Below, in pieces: positions 44,195 through 52,707 of a stretch of 64,000 nt of DNA. Numbering within the stretch: the stretch's first letter is position 1; each line of letters begins with the position of its first letter. The notes under the pieces are model-generated. The model worked only from the letters and a program-made list of their open reading frames with translations. It searched no databases and was not told the DNA's origin. The position numbers and the translations under genes are program-made. The stretch is from Paenibacillus ihumii (GTDB taxonomy: Bacteria > Bacillota > Bacilli > Paenibacillales > Paenibacillaceae): positions 868,117-932,116 of the forward strand of contig NZ_LN884299.1 in NCBI RefSeq assembly GCF_001403875.1, read 5' to 3'.

Positions 44195-45133
44195 ATGCGT
44201 TATCGGAAATTGCTTTTATCGGTCATCTGCAGTGTCGTTATCCTGGGATCAGCCGTCGGAACAGCCCTGGCGGCGCATTGGAACTTGACCGGCGATGTCG
44301 CCGTTCATGATCCATCCATCATCAAGGAAGGATCGGCCTGGTACACGTTCTCGACGGGACAGGGCATCCAAGTACTGAGGTCGGATAACGGCACCAATTG
44401 GTACCGTGTTCCCCAAATTTTCCTGAGCCCGCCTTCCTGGTGGAAAACCTATGTGCCGAATATGACCACAAACGATGTGTGGGCACCGGATGTTCAGCTG
44501 TACAATGGCCGGGTTTGGCTATATTACTCGATCTCCACCTTCGGCAAGAACACCTCAGCGATCGGCCTCGCTTCAGCGGCGAGTGTAGGCGCGGGCAGCT
44601 GGCGGGATGACGGGCTGGTCATTAAATCAGACGCTTCGGTGGACTATAACGCGATTGACCCGAATCTTGTCATTGACGCCTCCGGCAATCCTTGGCTGGC
44701 CTTCGGCTCCTGGTTCAGCGGCATCAAAATCACGAAGCTGGACAAAACGACGATGAAGCCGACAGGCAGTCTCTATTCGATCGCTAAGCGAAGCAACGGC
44801 ATCGAGGGCGTGTCCATCGTTTACCGCAACGGCTATTATTACATGTTCGCTTCCATTGATAATTGCTGCCAGGGATCGAACAGCAACTATAAAATCGTCG
44901 TCGGAAGATCGGCGAGTATCACCGGGCCTTATAAGGATAAGAGCGGGGTGGACATGATGAACGGCGGGGGAACGGTATTCGATGCAGGTAATACACGCTG
45001 GGCCGGCCCAGGCGGTCAGCATGTGTACAATAACGTCATCGCAAGACATGCCTATGACCGGAACGACAACGGCAACCCAAAGCTGCTTATCAGTGATTTG
45101 AACTGGGATTCCAGCGGCTGGCCGACGTATTAA
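44195..45133 (+). CDS. abnA: Secreted endo-1,5-alpha-L-arabinanase, GH43
   Basis: A 312-residue exoenzyme. Signal peptide MRYRKLLLSVICSVVILGSA with cleavage after ALA. The five-bladed propeller starts with VHDPSIIKEG (catalytic base Asp), has DYNAIDPNLV (pKa modulator Asp) and GIEGVSIVYRNGYYY (acid Glu). Substrate-side aromatic residues (WAPDVQLYNGRVWLYYS, FGSWFSGIK) match AbnA-type arabinanases, which cut the arabinan side chains of pectin. ATG 44195 has GGAGG eight bases upstream. Preceded by a cre site. Confidence 0.95.
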   Translation: MRYRKLLLSVICSVVILGSAVGTALAAHWNLTGDVAVHDPSIIKEGSAWYTFSTGQGIQVLRSDNGTNWYRVPQIFLSPPSWWKTYVPNMTTNDVWAPDVQLYNGRVWLYYSISTFGKNTSAIGLASAASVGAGSWRDDGLVIKSDASVDYNAIDPNLVIDASGNPWLAFGSWFSGIKITKLDKTTMKPTGSLYSIAKRSNGIEGVSIVYRNGYYYMFASIDNCCQGSNSNYKIVVGRSASITGPYKDKSGVDMMNGGGTVFDAGNTRWAGPGGQHVYNNVIARHAYDRNDNGNPKLLISDLNWDSSGWPTY

Positions 45134-45326
45134 GGCAGAGGTTTATCCATCGTGTATTGTCTGGGTGTGAGGGGATTTATTTTATAAAAACCTGAAATAA
45201 ACGAATTTTCAGTCGATTTAATTTCTAAGCTAACCCGCAATGGATATTTGAAGGTGTTAACCTATAACAACGCTAAAGAAGCTAAAAATGACTAAACAAT
45301 TATTTGAATAGTTCAATTTATATAAT

Positions 45327-45507
45327 TGGATTATTAGTAGTTAATTTCTGCGGCAAGAAAGGGAGGGCGGATTTAAATGTATTTCATGTCATTAAAAGAA
45401 GGGGGATTGCCTATCATATGCTCGATTCTTGATTTTAGTTGCATTAAATCCATTTAGTCCCTTGAAATGTTCGTTTAGGGCTTAATTAGATACATGAATT
45501 CCAGTTA
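45327..45507. repeat. Element C: core 1 with conserved tail
   Basis: Palindrome-bounded segment with arms TAAATGTATTTCATG (45374-45388) and CATGAATTCCAGTTA (45493-45507), 134 bp. The conserved tail 45327-45373 contains GTAGTTAATTTCTGCGGCAA. Same orientation as element B. It is more diverged than A and B: the peptide frame those two share is broken here by stops and an indel. Between 45134 and 45326 there is only A/T-rich sequence without a clear feature or an outer array. Confidence 0.85.
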
Positions 45508-45663
45508 CGATACAGCCTAGCGTTATAGATCTTAGTGTGCTTTTAGTGTACGCTACAGTCTAGTGTATAGACCTCAGGCGTGCGTCGTAGTAGTATGCGA
45601 CCATCCTAGTGTGTAGATCTTAGTGTGCGCCTTAGTACACGATACAAGCTTAGTGGTGCGCAG
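45508..45663. repeat. Element C: degenerate inner array
   Basis: Irregular units such as GTGTACGCTACAGTCTAGTG then TATAGACCTCAG. The reverse complement of the 32-bp unit of element A (GTGTACGTGACAGCTCAGTG then CATAGCATATTG) aligns with it, so this looks like an old, decayed form of the same array. Confidence 0.7.
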
Positions 45664-45720
45664 CTTATATAAAATGAACTAAAGAATGGGTTGCAGGCAA
45701 GGGAGAACAATGAATCCGCA
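45664..45720. repeat. Element C: conserved box (core 2)
   Basis: TTATATAAAATGAACTAAAG, then AATGGGTTGCAGGCAAGGGA, ending AATCCGCA. It is the third copy of the box, in the same relative position and orientation as in element B, and runs into a terminator hairpin. Confidence 0.85.
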
Positions 45721-45756
45721 AAAACGAAGCAGCTTTCTGAGAAGAAAGCTGCTTCG
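45720..45756 (-). terminator. Terminator, minus strand, abutting element C
   Basis: CGAAGCAGCTTTCT (45725-45738) pairs perfectly with AGAAAGCTGCTTCG (45743-45756) across a four-base loop. On the minus strand five T follow. It lies downstream of the kinase gene ending at 45934. A further small hairpin, AGCGGC/GCCGCT, is at 45897-45913. Confidence 0.8.
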
Positions 45757-45933
45757 GGAACATAAGCTCAGGGTCGCCTTTGGGACAGAAATTTGCCTCT
45801 TATGAACGCAATTTCATCCAAAAAATCTGAGAGCAGCACGATTATAGGAACATTTCGTATTTGCCCGCATTCATTCCAACAGTTCATCTTAAACAAGCGG
45901 CTTTTATGCCGCTGTATTTTTTTCTGTTTGTCT

Positions 45934-47709
45934 TTAATTATTCATCTGCTCTACAGATTGCGTAACCGGCAGCGTAATCTTGATTGCCGTTCCGTAGCCT
46001 GCTTCGCTTTCGATTTGGACGCCGTAATCGGCGCCGAACAACAATTGAATCCTTGCATGTACATTGTTGACCCCGATCCCGGACAAGTGGTGTTTTTTCT
46101 TCTCATTGATCTGCTCCACCGTTGAGGACATGCCGATCCCGTCATCCATAATCTCGATCATGAGCCTCTCCTCCAGCCTGCGGATAAATATGTGAATATT
46201 TCCGCTCGCGGTTCCCGGAAAGGCATGGAAGAACGCGTTCTCCACAAAGGGTTGAATGATCAGCTTTGGAACGAGCAGTTGAGAGCAGTCCTCCGCAATC
46301 TCGTAATGAACCCCGATCTGCTCGCCGTATCTGATCCGGTTAATGAATACATAGTGCTTTAGCGTCTCGATTTCTGTTTCTACCGTAACCATATCCTCGG
46401 TTGAACCCAAGGTGCTCTGCAGCATGGAGATCAGACTGTCGATCGTTTGGTCCACCTCGTCCGTACGATGCATTTTTGCCAAATATTTGATCGAGCTAAG
46501 CGTGTTGTAAAGAAAATGCGGGTTAATTTGCATCTGCAGCGCATTGAGGTCGGCCTTTCTGCGCTCCTGCTGCTCGTACACCAGCTTATCCGTATATTGA
46601 TCGATTTCGCGGATCATCCGATTGTACGCTTTGGTCAACACATTCGTCTCGTAGCTGTCGCCTTCCTTCAGGGGATGAAATTTCAGATTATCCCCTTTAC
46701 TCGTCTGCATCGTCTTCACGAGCTGGCTGAGGGGGCGGGTAATCCGCCGGCTTAAGGAGTAGACGAACGGCATGGTGACAAGCAGTACAACGCTGATGAC
46801 CGTGAGGATCTCGGTGGAAATGCGGTATAAGGGTGCGAAGGCCGTTAACTGATCGATCTCTTCAAGCAAATAGGCATTGAATTCCGGCAGATAATAGGAA
46901 ATATAGGTCTGCTTGTCTTCCGAATCCGACCATACGCCGCCCTGCTCGGATACGTGGCCGGCCAGGGACAGCAGGGCCGTGTCCTTCTTACTGATGGAAT
47001 CCTTCCGGCTGCTCGACAGGATCGTGCCATCCGAGGAGATTAGGGAAATATGGATGCCTTCGGAAATGTAGGGACTGTATTTGCGATAAATGTTCTGCTC
47101 GTCCATCACGACGGCGGCATACCCGTACATCCAGCCTGTGCTGCTGTGGACAAGAGGCTTGGTCGCAAAAATATAGTTGTCGTAAGGCACGGTCTCTACG
47201 AATAAATCCGGGCTGCTGTTGTAGCGGATACGGTTAGGGATTTTACCGTCCTCGGTCATATAGGTCGAGACGATATCCTGGGGGATTTTGTCCCATTTCA
47301 GAGCGTTGCTCGAGTAGTGGCGGCCGCCCAGCCCCGGCAGCGCCGATACGATAATATGCGATTTCTCCGGGCTTAAATAATCCTTGTACAGGTCGATGTA
47401 CCTGCCCAAGGTCATCACCAGATTGATTTGCTCCTGCGGTGTATTGGCCGGCTTCGTAATATAGTTCCTGAATTCACTGCTGCTGTTAATTTGCAGCATC
47501 GTATTGACGACTTGATCGTTATAATTCAGCAGCTCGCCCTTCACGTGATTCATGTTGGCGGAGGCGTTCTTGACGACCTGGTTCAGCAGAATCCGCTCCG
47601 AGATCGTAGAGGATGCCAGCGTCAGCAGCAAGGAGATAATAAGAATGCCCGAGAGCATCAGGATGAGAATTTTAATAAAGATGCTGTTCTTTCGAAGCAC
47701 GTATAACAC
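45934..47709 (-). CDS. YesM-type sensor histidine kinase
   Basis: A 591-residue kinase. The first membrane helix is about 10-33 (SIFIKILILMLSGILIISLL) and the second about 296-318 (ILTVISVVLLVTMPFVYSLS), with an extracellular sensor between. HAMP, the phospho-acceptor His in NALQMQINPHFLYNTLSSI, and an ATPase domain (MDDGIGMS, LSGIGVNNV) follow. It starts at GTG 47709, four bases after the response regulator stop; a weak ribosome site suggests translational coupling. It likely senses the sugar imported by the divergent transporter at 49559-52564. Confidence 0.94.
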   Translation of the reverse strand: MLYVLRKNSIFIKILILMLSGILIISLLLTLASSTISERILLNQVVKNASANMNHVKGELLNYNDQVVNTMLQINSSSEFRNYITKPANTPQEQINLVMTLGRYIDLYKDYLSPEKSHIIVSALPGLGGRHYSSNALKWDKIPQDIVSTYMTEDGKIPNRIRYNSSPDLFVETVPYDNYIFATKPLVHSSTGWMYGYAAVVMDEQNIYRKYSPYISEGIHISLISSDGTILSSSRKDSISKKDTALLSLAGHVSEQGGVWSDSEDKQTYISYYLPEFNAYLLEEIDQLTAFAPLYRISTEILTVISVVLLVTMPFVYSLSRRITRPLSQLVKTMQTSKGDNLKFHPLKEGDSYETNVLTKAYNRMIREIDQYTDKLVYEQQERRKADLNALQMQINPHFLYNTLSSIKYLAKMHRTDEVDQTIDSLISMLQSTLGSTEDMVTVETEIETLKHYVFINRIRYGEQIGVHYEIAEDCSQLLVPKLIIQPFVENAFFHAFPGTASGNIHIFIRRLEERLMIEIMDDGIGMSSTVEQINEKKKHHLSGIGVNNVHARIQLLFGADYGVQIESEAGYGTAIKITLPVTQSVEQMNN

Positions 47710-47715
47710 CTGTCT

Positions 47716-49281
47716 TCATTGAGAGATTTGATGGCGATATTCAACGGGCGTCATCCCGGTCATTTTCTTGAACACTTTCGAGAAATAATTATGATCCGAG
47801 AAGCCCGTCAATCGGCTGATTTCGGACACCGACAGCTTGTGATCAAGCAGCAGCTCCTTGGCCTTGTCCGTCCGTACCCTGTTGATGTACGAAGTCAGAT
47901 TCTCGCCCGTGCGCTGTTTGAAATAGGAGGACAGATAGCTATAATTCAAATGCAGGCTGTCGGCCATTTCCGATAGCGATATTTCATTGGCATAGTTCTT
48001 GTGGACGTATGCGTAAATTTGCTGGAGAATCGGCGATTGCTGCTGTTCCGCACCGGGGAGGATCTCCCTCAGATTCTGCAGAAATTGCAGCATGATGCCT
48101 TTAAGCTCCTCGATATCATAGGCTAAATCAATTTTCTTGAACAGCTTCAGCTTGGACGAGCTCAGCTCGGTCACAGGCAGCTTCAACTGCTCGAGCGTGC
48201 TCATGATTGTATAAATGAGATTCTGGCAGAGGCGCTTTAAGCTGTATTCGTCATAGGCCATGACGGCGGTGTTTTCGGAGAAAAGCGTTTCCAATTGCGC
48301 TCCAGCCTCATCGATGGAGAAGCTGCGCAGCGCTGCCGTAAAATGCTCCTGGTTAAAGTCCGCCTTCTCGCTCTGTATCGTGATATCGTCCTCGTGAACC
48401 AGCGTTTGACCCGTAAAATATAAAAGCTTTCCGAGATAGGGAGTCAGCCTTATATGCTCTTCCTTCGTCTGTTGAAGCTTCCTGAAGACATTGGAGAGTA
48501 CGAATGTGATGTAGGATAGAGCGGCTGAAGCCCCGTCCGCAAATCGCTTCAGGGCGGATAGAACCTCGACGGACCGATTGGATTCATAGTTGACGAGCAG
48601 AAGGCACTCATTCTTTAGAAAAACGAGAGCATAGTTCAATTCGCGCAGATGCTCAGACGCAAGCCCGAGCAGTATTTGCTCCAATTGGCTCTGGGTGTAG
48701 CTGGTTCTCATGAGCAGAAGTCCTGTGCTCGCCTTGGCGACCACGAAGAGCTCGTCTTCGAAGCGCTGAACCAACTCCTGAGGCGCGGCCTCATTTCGTT
48801 TGTCTTCTTCTATATGGCTGCTGCCCAGCCATTGTCCGAGCAGCAGGGCAGGATCATTGTTAACGGTAAGGGGATTCTGCCCGCTCAAATCGATGCCGCT
48901 GCACAGCGACTGGATTAAGGAGATCAATTCGCCTGCGGCGACTTTAGGCTTAAGCAAATAGTCGGTGACCCCGTATTTGAATACCTCGCGTACATAATTG
49001 AATTCGCTGTAGCTACTCAGCACGACGATTTTGATGTCAGGGTGCTCCTTGCCCATGATTTTGGCGAACTCGACCCCGTCCATGATCGGCATGACAATAT
49101 CGGTAATTACCACATGGGGATGAACGATGTCTATATACTGCAGCGCTTCCAGGCCGTTCGAGGCCTGAGCAACGATTTCAATTCCATAGACGCTCCAATC
49201 GCACAGGTGCACCATGCCCGTTCGCAGAATCGCTTCATCATCCACGATCATAACCCGATAGTTAGCGGAGCGTTCTTCCAT
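47716..49281 (-). CDS. YesN-type response regulator, receiver plus AraC domain
   Basis: A 521-residue regulator. Receiver domain RVMIVDDEAILRTGM, phospho-acceptor Asp in HVVITDIVMPIMDGVEF and Lys in DYLLKPKV; long linker; C-terminal AraC domain (EISLSEMADSLHLNYSYLSS; VSEISRLTGFSDHNYFSKVF). It precedes its kinase in the operon, the reverse of the other two pairs in the window. GGTGAGGTG lies upstream of the ATG. The 277-bp divergent region to 49558 should hold the controlled promoter, but I see no clear operator there. Confidence 0.94.
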   Translation of the reverse strand: MEERSANYRVMIVDDEAILRTGMVHLCDWSVYGIEIVAQASNGLEALQYIDIVHPHVVITDIVMPIMDGVEFAKIMGKEHPDIKIVVLSSYSEFNYVREVFKYGVTDYLLKPKVAAGELISLIQSLCSGIDLSGQNPLTVNNDPALLLGQWLGSSHIEEDKRNEAAPQELVQRFEDELFVVAKASTGLLLMRTSYTQSQLEQILLGLASEHLRELNYALVFLKNECLLLVNYESNRSVEVLSALKRFADGASAALSYITFVLSNVFRKLQQTKEEHIRLTPYLGKLLYFTGQTLVHEDDITIQSEKADFNQEHFTAALRSFSIDEAGAQLETLFSENTAVMAYDEYSLKRLCQNLIYTIMSTLEQLKLPVTELSSSKLKLFKKIDLAYDIEELKGIMLQFLQNLREILPGAEQQQSPILQQIYAYVHKNYANEISLSEMADSLHLNYSYLSSYFKQRTGENLTSYINRVRTDKAKELLLDHKLSVSEISRLTGFSDHNYFSKVFKKMTGMTPVEYRHQISQ

Positions 49282-49558
49282 GTCTACACCTCACCTGTTA
49301 AGTTATTAAGTCTTTTGTCCTCATCATATACCAAACCCTGCGATAAAGGTATGATTGGACGGGGCCCAGCCTAAAAACACAAAATAATTGCTAGCCTCAA
49401 TAATTTTTACTAGGAAATTGATGGGAGCAGGCCAGAGAGCAATAATTACTGCTAACATAGAGCTAAATTTGATTATACTTCGGATTTTTATTTTTCTAAA
49501 ATAGATAACGAATTACATGAAACGCTTACAAAAAACACATCAAAAGGGGTTGTAAAGA

Positions 49559-50860
49559 TTGAAAAAGTGGTTATCTATGCTGCTGCTGGTTTCCATGACG
49601 GCATCATTGCTAGCGGCGTGCGGTTCTTCGAATACGGCAGAGAAGGGCAGCAATAAAGAAGAAAGCGCCGGAACGAAGAAGGTCGTTGCCTGGGCGTGGG
49701 ATCCGTCCTTTAACGGAGCTGCGCTCAAAATTGCCGAGGATTTGTACAAGAAGGAGCATCCGGATTTCCAACTGGAAATCATCGATATGGCGAAGACGGA
49801 TCTGGAGCAAAAGCTGAACACGAACCTGGCTGCAGGCGTCAAAGACGGGCTGCCGGATATCATTCTGGTGAACGATCCGAACATTCAAAAATACGTAACC
49901 GCTTATCCGGGAACGTTCGCTGATTTTAAAGAAAAGGTAGACTTTACACAATTTTCTCCTTATAAGGTAGATGCGCTGCGGATCGACGATAAGATTTACG
50001 GCGTTCCGTTCGACATCGGCGTAACGGGCATGTTCTACCGCGTCGATTATTTGGAGGAAGCCGGCTATAAGGCCGAGGACCTCGAGAACATTACTTGGGA
50101 TGAATATATTGAAATCGGTAAAGTTGTCAAAGAAAAAACAGGCAAATACATGGCGACCATCAATCCGAACGATGAAGCCTTGACTTCGATCCTGCTTCAA
50201 TCCGCCGGCTCCTGGTACATTACGCCGGATAACAAAGGAAATTTCGTAGACAATCCGGCCATGACCGAGACGCTTCGCGTATACAAAGCGATCGCGGATT
50301 CCGGGATCGCCAAGCCGGTGACGGGCTGGAGCGAATTCGTAGGCAGCTTCAATACCGGCGACGTAGCTACCGTCGTATCCGGGGTATGGCAAATCGCTTC
50401 CATCATGGATGCCCAGGATCAAAGCGGCAAATGGAGAGTCGCACCGATTCCTAGATTGAATGTGGAAGGCGGCGTAAATGCCTCCAACGAGGGCGGGTCC
50501 AGCTGGTTCGTGCTTGAAGGCTCGGCCAATAAAGATTTGGCGATTGATTTCCTAGCCTCCACAATGGGCAGCAGTACGGAATTTTATGAGCGCTTCCTGA
50601 CGGAAAACGGAGGAGTCGGCTCCTTTATCCCAGCCTTCTCCAGCGAAGTATACAATCAGAAACCAGAGTTCTTCGGAGGTCAGGCGATTTATAGCGATTT
50701 CACAAGATGGTCTACCGAGGTTCCGGGTATTTCCTTGGGAATGTACACGCAAGAGGCAAAGGATGCACTGAAGAACGAGCTGCCTAACATTTTGAACGGT
50801 GCGGATTTGACCCAAAGCTTGGCTAACATTCAGAAACACTTTGAACAGCAGGTGCAATAA
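49559..50860 (+). CDS. Extracellular sugar-binding lipoprotein
   Basis: A 433-residue family 1 solute-binding protein starting at TTG 49559, preceded by AAAAGGGG. Lipobox SLLAAC with lipidated Cys 21, then KVVAWAWDPSFNGAALKIAE. TDLEQKLNTNLAAGVKDGLP and KIYGVPFDIGVTGMFYRVDY are typical of sugar-binding proteins of the CUT1 class. It delivers a mono- or oligosaccharide to the two permeases downstream. The substrate is unknown; nearby galactan and arabinan genes make those likely. Confidence 0.93.
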   Translation: MKKWLSMLLLVSMTASLLAACGSSNTAEKGSNKEESAGTKKVVAWAWDPSFNGAALKIAEDLYKKEHPDFQLEIIDMAKTDLEQKLNTNLAAGVKDGLPDIILVNDPNIQKYVTAYPGTFADFKEKVDFTQFSPYKVDALRIDDKIYGVPFDIGVTGMFYRVDYLEEAGYKAEDLENITWDEYIEIGKVVKEKTGKYMATINPNDEALTSILLQSAGSWYITPDNKGNFVDNPAMTETLRVYKAIADSGIAKPVTGWSEFVGSFNTGDVATVVSGVWQIASIMDAQDQSGKWRVAPIPRLNVEGGVNASNEGGSSWFVLEGSANKDLAIDFLASTMGSSTEFYERFLTENGGVGSFIPAFSSEVYNQKPEFFGGQAIYSDFTRWSTEVPGISLGMYTQEAKDALKNELPNILNGADLTQSLANIQKHFEQQVQ

Positions 50861-50885
50861 AAACTAAGTTAGCGGGTGGTAATCT

Positions 50886-51761
50886 ATGGGCAGTAAATGG
50901 AATAAATCTTCTTTGATGGGATGGCAGTTTGTGCTGCTGCCTTCAGCGCTGATTCTTCTGTTCAGCTTCTATCCCATGCTGCAATCCTTGCTCTTGTCGT
51001 TTCAGTCCGGCAAAGGAACGGTATATCAGTATGCAGGATTGGCCAACTATTCACGCTTGTTCTCTGATCCAATGTTCAAGCAAGCGGTGTTGAACACATT
51101 GCTGTACCTTGTTGTCCAGGTACCGGTTATGCTGATGCTCGGGCTGGTGATCGCTTACTTCCTGAACATGCCGAAGCTTCGCTTCAAAGGGTTTTATCGT
51201 ACGGCCATATTTCTGCCCTGCGTAACATCGCTGGTATCTTATGCGGTGCTGTTCAAGAGTATTTTTGCTGTCGACGGCATCCTGAACCGGATGCTGATGT
51301 CCATCCGCGTGATCCAGGAGCCCATTGCCTGGCTCATGGATCCGGTATGGGCGAAGGTAGTCATTATAGCGGCGATTACCTGGCGCTGGACGGGTTATAA
51401 CATGATTTTCTATCTGTCGGCAATGCAGAATATCGATCCGAGCGTCTATGAGGCGGCCTCGATCGATGGCGCTTCGAAGACGCGGCAATTTTTCAGCATT
51501 ACCGTACCGATGCTCAAGCCGATCATTCTGTTTACGGCGATAATTTCGACGAATGGTACTTTGCAATTGTTCGATGAGGTCGTCAACATTACGAACGGCG
51601 GTCCGGGCAATTCGACGATGACGATTTCCCAGTATATCTATAACCTGTCTTTCGTCTATACGCCTAACTTCGGTTACGCGGCTACGGTATCGTATGCCAT
51701 CGTAGTTATGGTCGCCGTGCTGGCCTTCCTTCAGCTTAAGGTCGGAGGTGAGAAGCAATGA
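50886..51761 (+). CDS. Sugar ABC transporter permease (MalF/LacF-like)
   Basis: A 291-residue permease with six helices. EAA loop YEAASIDGASKTRQFFSITV, and the end-of-core motif NGGPGNSTMTISQYIYN, both standard for CUT1 'MalF' subunits. The start has GCGGGTGG upstream. It overlaps the next permease by four bases (ATGA). Confidence 0.94.
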   Translation: MGSKWNKSSLMGWQFVLLPSALILLFSFYPMLQSLLLSFQSGKGTVYQYAGLANYSRLFSDPMFKQAVLNTLLYLVVQVPVMLMLGLVIAYFLNMPKLRFKGFYRTAIFLPCVTSLVSYAVLFKSIFAVDGILNRMLMSIRVIQEPIAWLMDPVWAKVVIIAAITWRWTGYNMIFYLSAMQNIDPSVYEAASIDGASKTRQFFSITVPMLKPIILFTAIISTNGTLQLFDEVVNITNGGPGNSTMTISQYIYNLSFVYTPNFGYAATVSYAIVVMVAVLAFLQLKVGGEKQ

Positions 51762-52564
51762 GGAAATTAAGCTCGCTGGGCATTCATTTGTTCCTGATTA
51801 TCGCATCCGTCGTTTCTCTGTTTCCCTTCGTCTGGATGCTGATCGGGATGACCAACACATCCTCGGATATCGTGAAGGGCAAGTTCAGCTTCGGTTCGAT
51901 GCTGCAGAGCAATGTTACCAAATTGCTGGATATGACGAATCTAGGTGCGGCTTTTTGGAACTCAACGCTGATTGCGATCATCGGCACGATCGGTACGCTG
52001 GTGTTGAGCTCCATGGCCGGATACGGGTTTGAGATTTATCGTTCCAAGGGCAAGGACAGGCTGTTCGGACTGCTCATGCTCTCCATGATGATGCCGTTCG
52101 CGGCTGTCATGATTCCGCTGTTCCGCATGTTCAGCAACATGGGCATGCTGAATACGCCGACCGCGGTCATCCTGCCTTCGATTACGACGGCATTTATGAT
52201 CTTCTTCTTCATGCAGAATACGAAGTCGTTTCCGCGGGAGCTGCTGCAGGCCGGGCGGGTCGACGGATTAGGCGAGTGGCGCTTGTTCGCCCAGGTCTAC
52301 GTTCCAACGATGAAGCCGACCTATGCGGCCGCAGCGATCATTACGTTCATGAACTACTGGAACAGCTTCCTGTGGCCGTTGATCGCCTTGCAGACGCAGG
52401 ACAAGAAGACGCTGCCGCTGATCGTATCGTCGCTGGCCTCCTCCTATAATCCGGACTACGGAATTATTATGGTGGCCATCGTGATTACGACGCTGCCGAC
52501 GGTGCTGATTTTCTTCCTGCTGCAGAAGCAATTCGTGCAGGGTATGCTGGGTTCGGTGAAATAG
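51758..52564 (+). CDS. Sugar ABC transporter permease (MalG/LacG-like)
   Basis: A 268-residue permease with six helices. The EAA loop is LLQAGRVDGLGEWRLFAQVY and the C-terminus is KQFVQGMLGSVK, as in MalG-type subunits. ATG 51758 overlaps the upstream stop, with GGAGGTGAG just before. No ATPase gene follows; a shared ATPase must energise the importer. A strong bidirectional terminator comes next. Confidence 0.94.
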   Translation: MRKLSSLGIHLFLIIASVVSLFPFVWMLIGMTNTSSDIVKGKFSFGSMLQSNVTKLLDMTNLGAAFWNSTLIAIIGTIGTLVLSSMAGYGFEIYRSKGKDRLFGLLMLSMMMPFAAVMIPLFRMFSNMGMLNTPTAVILPSITTAFMIFFFMQNTKSFPRELLQAGRVDGLGEWRLFAQVYVPTMKPTYAAAAIITFMNYWNSFLWPLIALQTQDKKTLPLIVSSLASSYNPDYGIIMVAIVITTLPTVLIFFLLQKQFVQGMLGSVK

Positions 52565-52611
52565 CAGACGAAGTAAAGAAACAAAAGGAGTTCGTTCATC
52601 CAGTATCAAAA

Positions 52612-52662
52612 AAAACAGGACTTTCCCATCCGTCGTGATCGACGGCAGGAAGTCCTGTTTTT
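52612..52662. terminator. Bidirectional terminator
   Basis: AAAAACAGGACTT (52612-52624) pairs with AAGTCCTGTTTTT (52650-52662), and an inner CCGTCG/CGACGG stem (52630-52645) caps it. It lies between convergent importer and response-regulator genes. Confidence 0.93.
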
Positions 52663-52707
52663 GCCATTAAAGTGTTCTAACTTTGATATAAGAACATGAA
52701 CATGACT

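Noticed and set aside
49518..49530. cre site upstream of the second importer
   Set aside because: TGAAACGCTTACA is one base short in the centre of the consensus; it may be a weak site but I would not call it.
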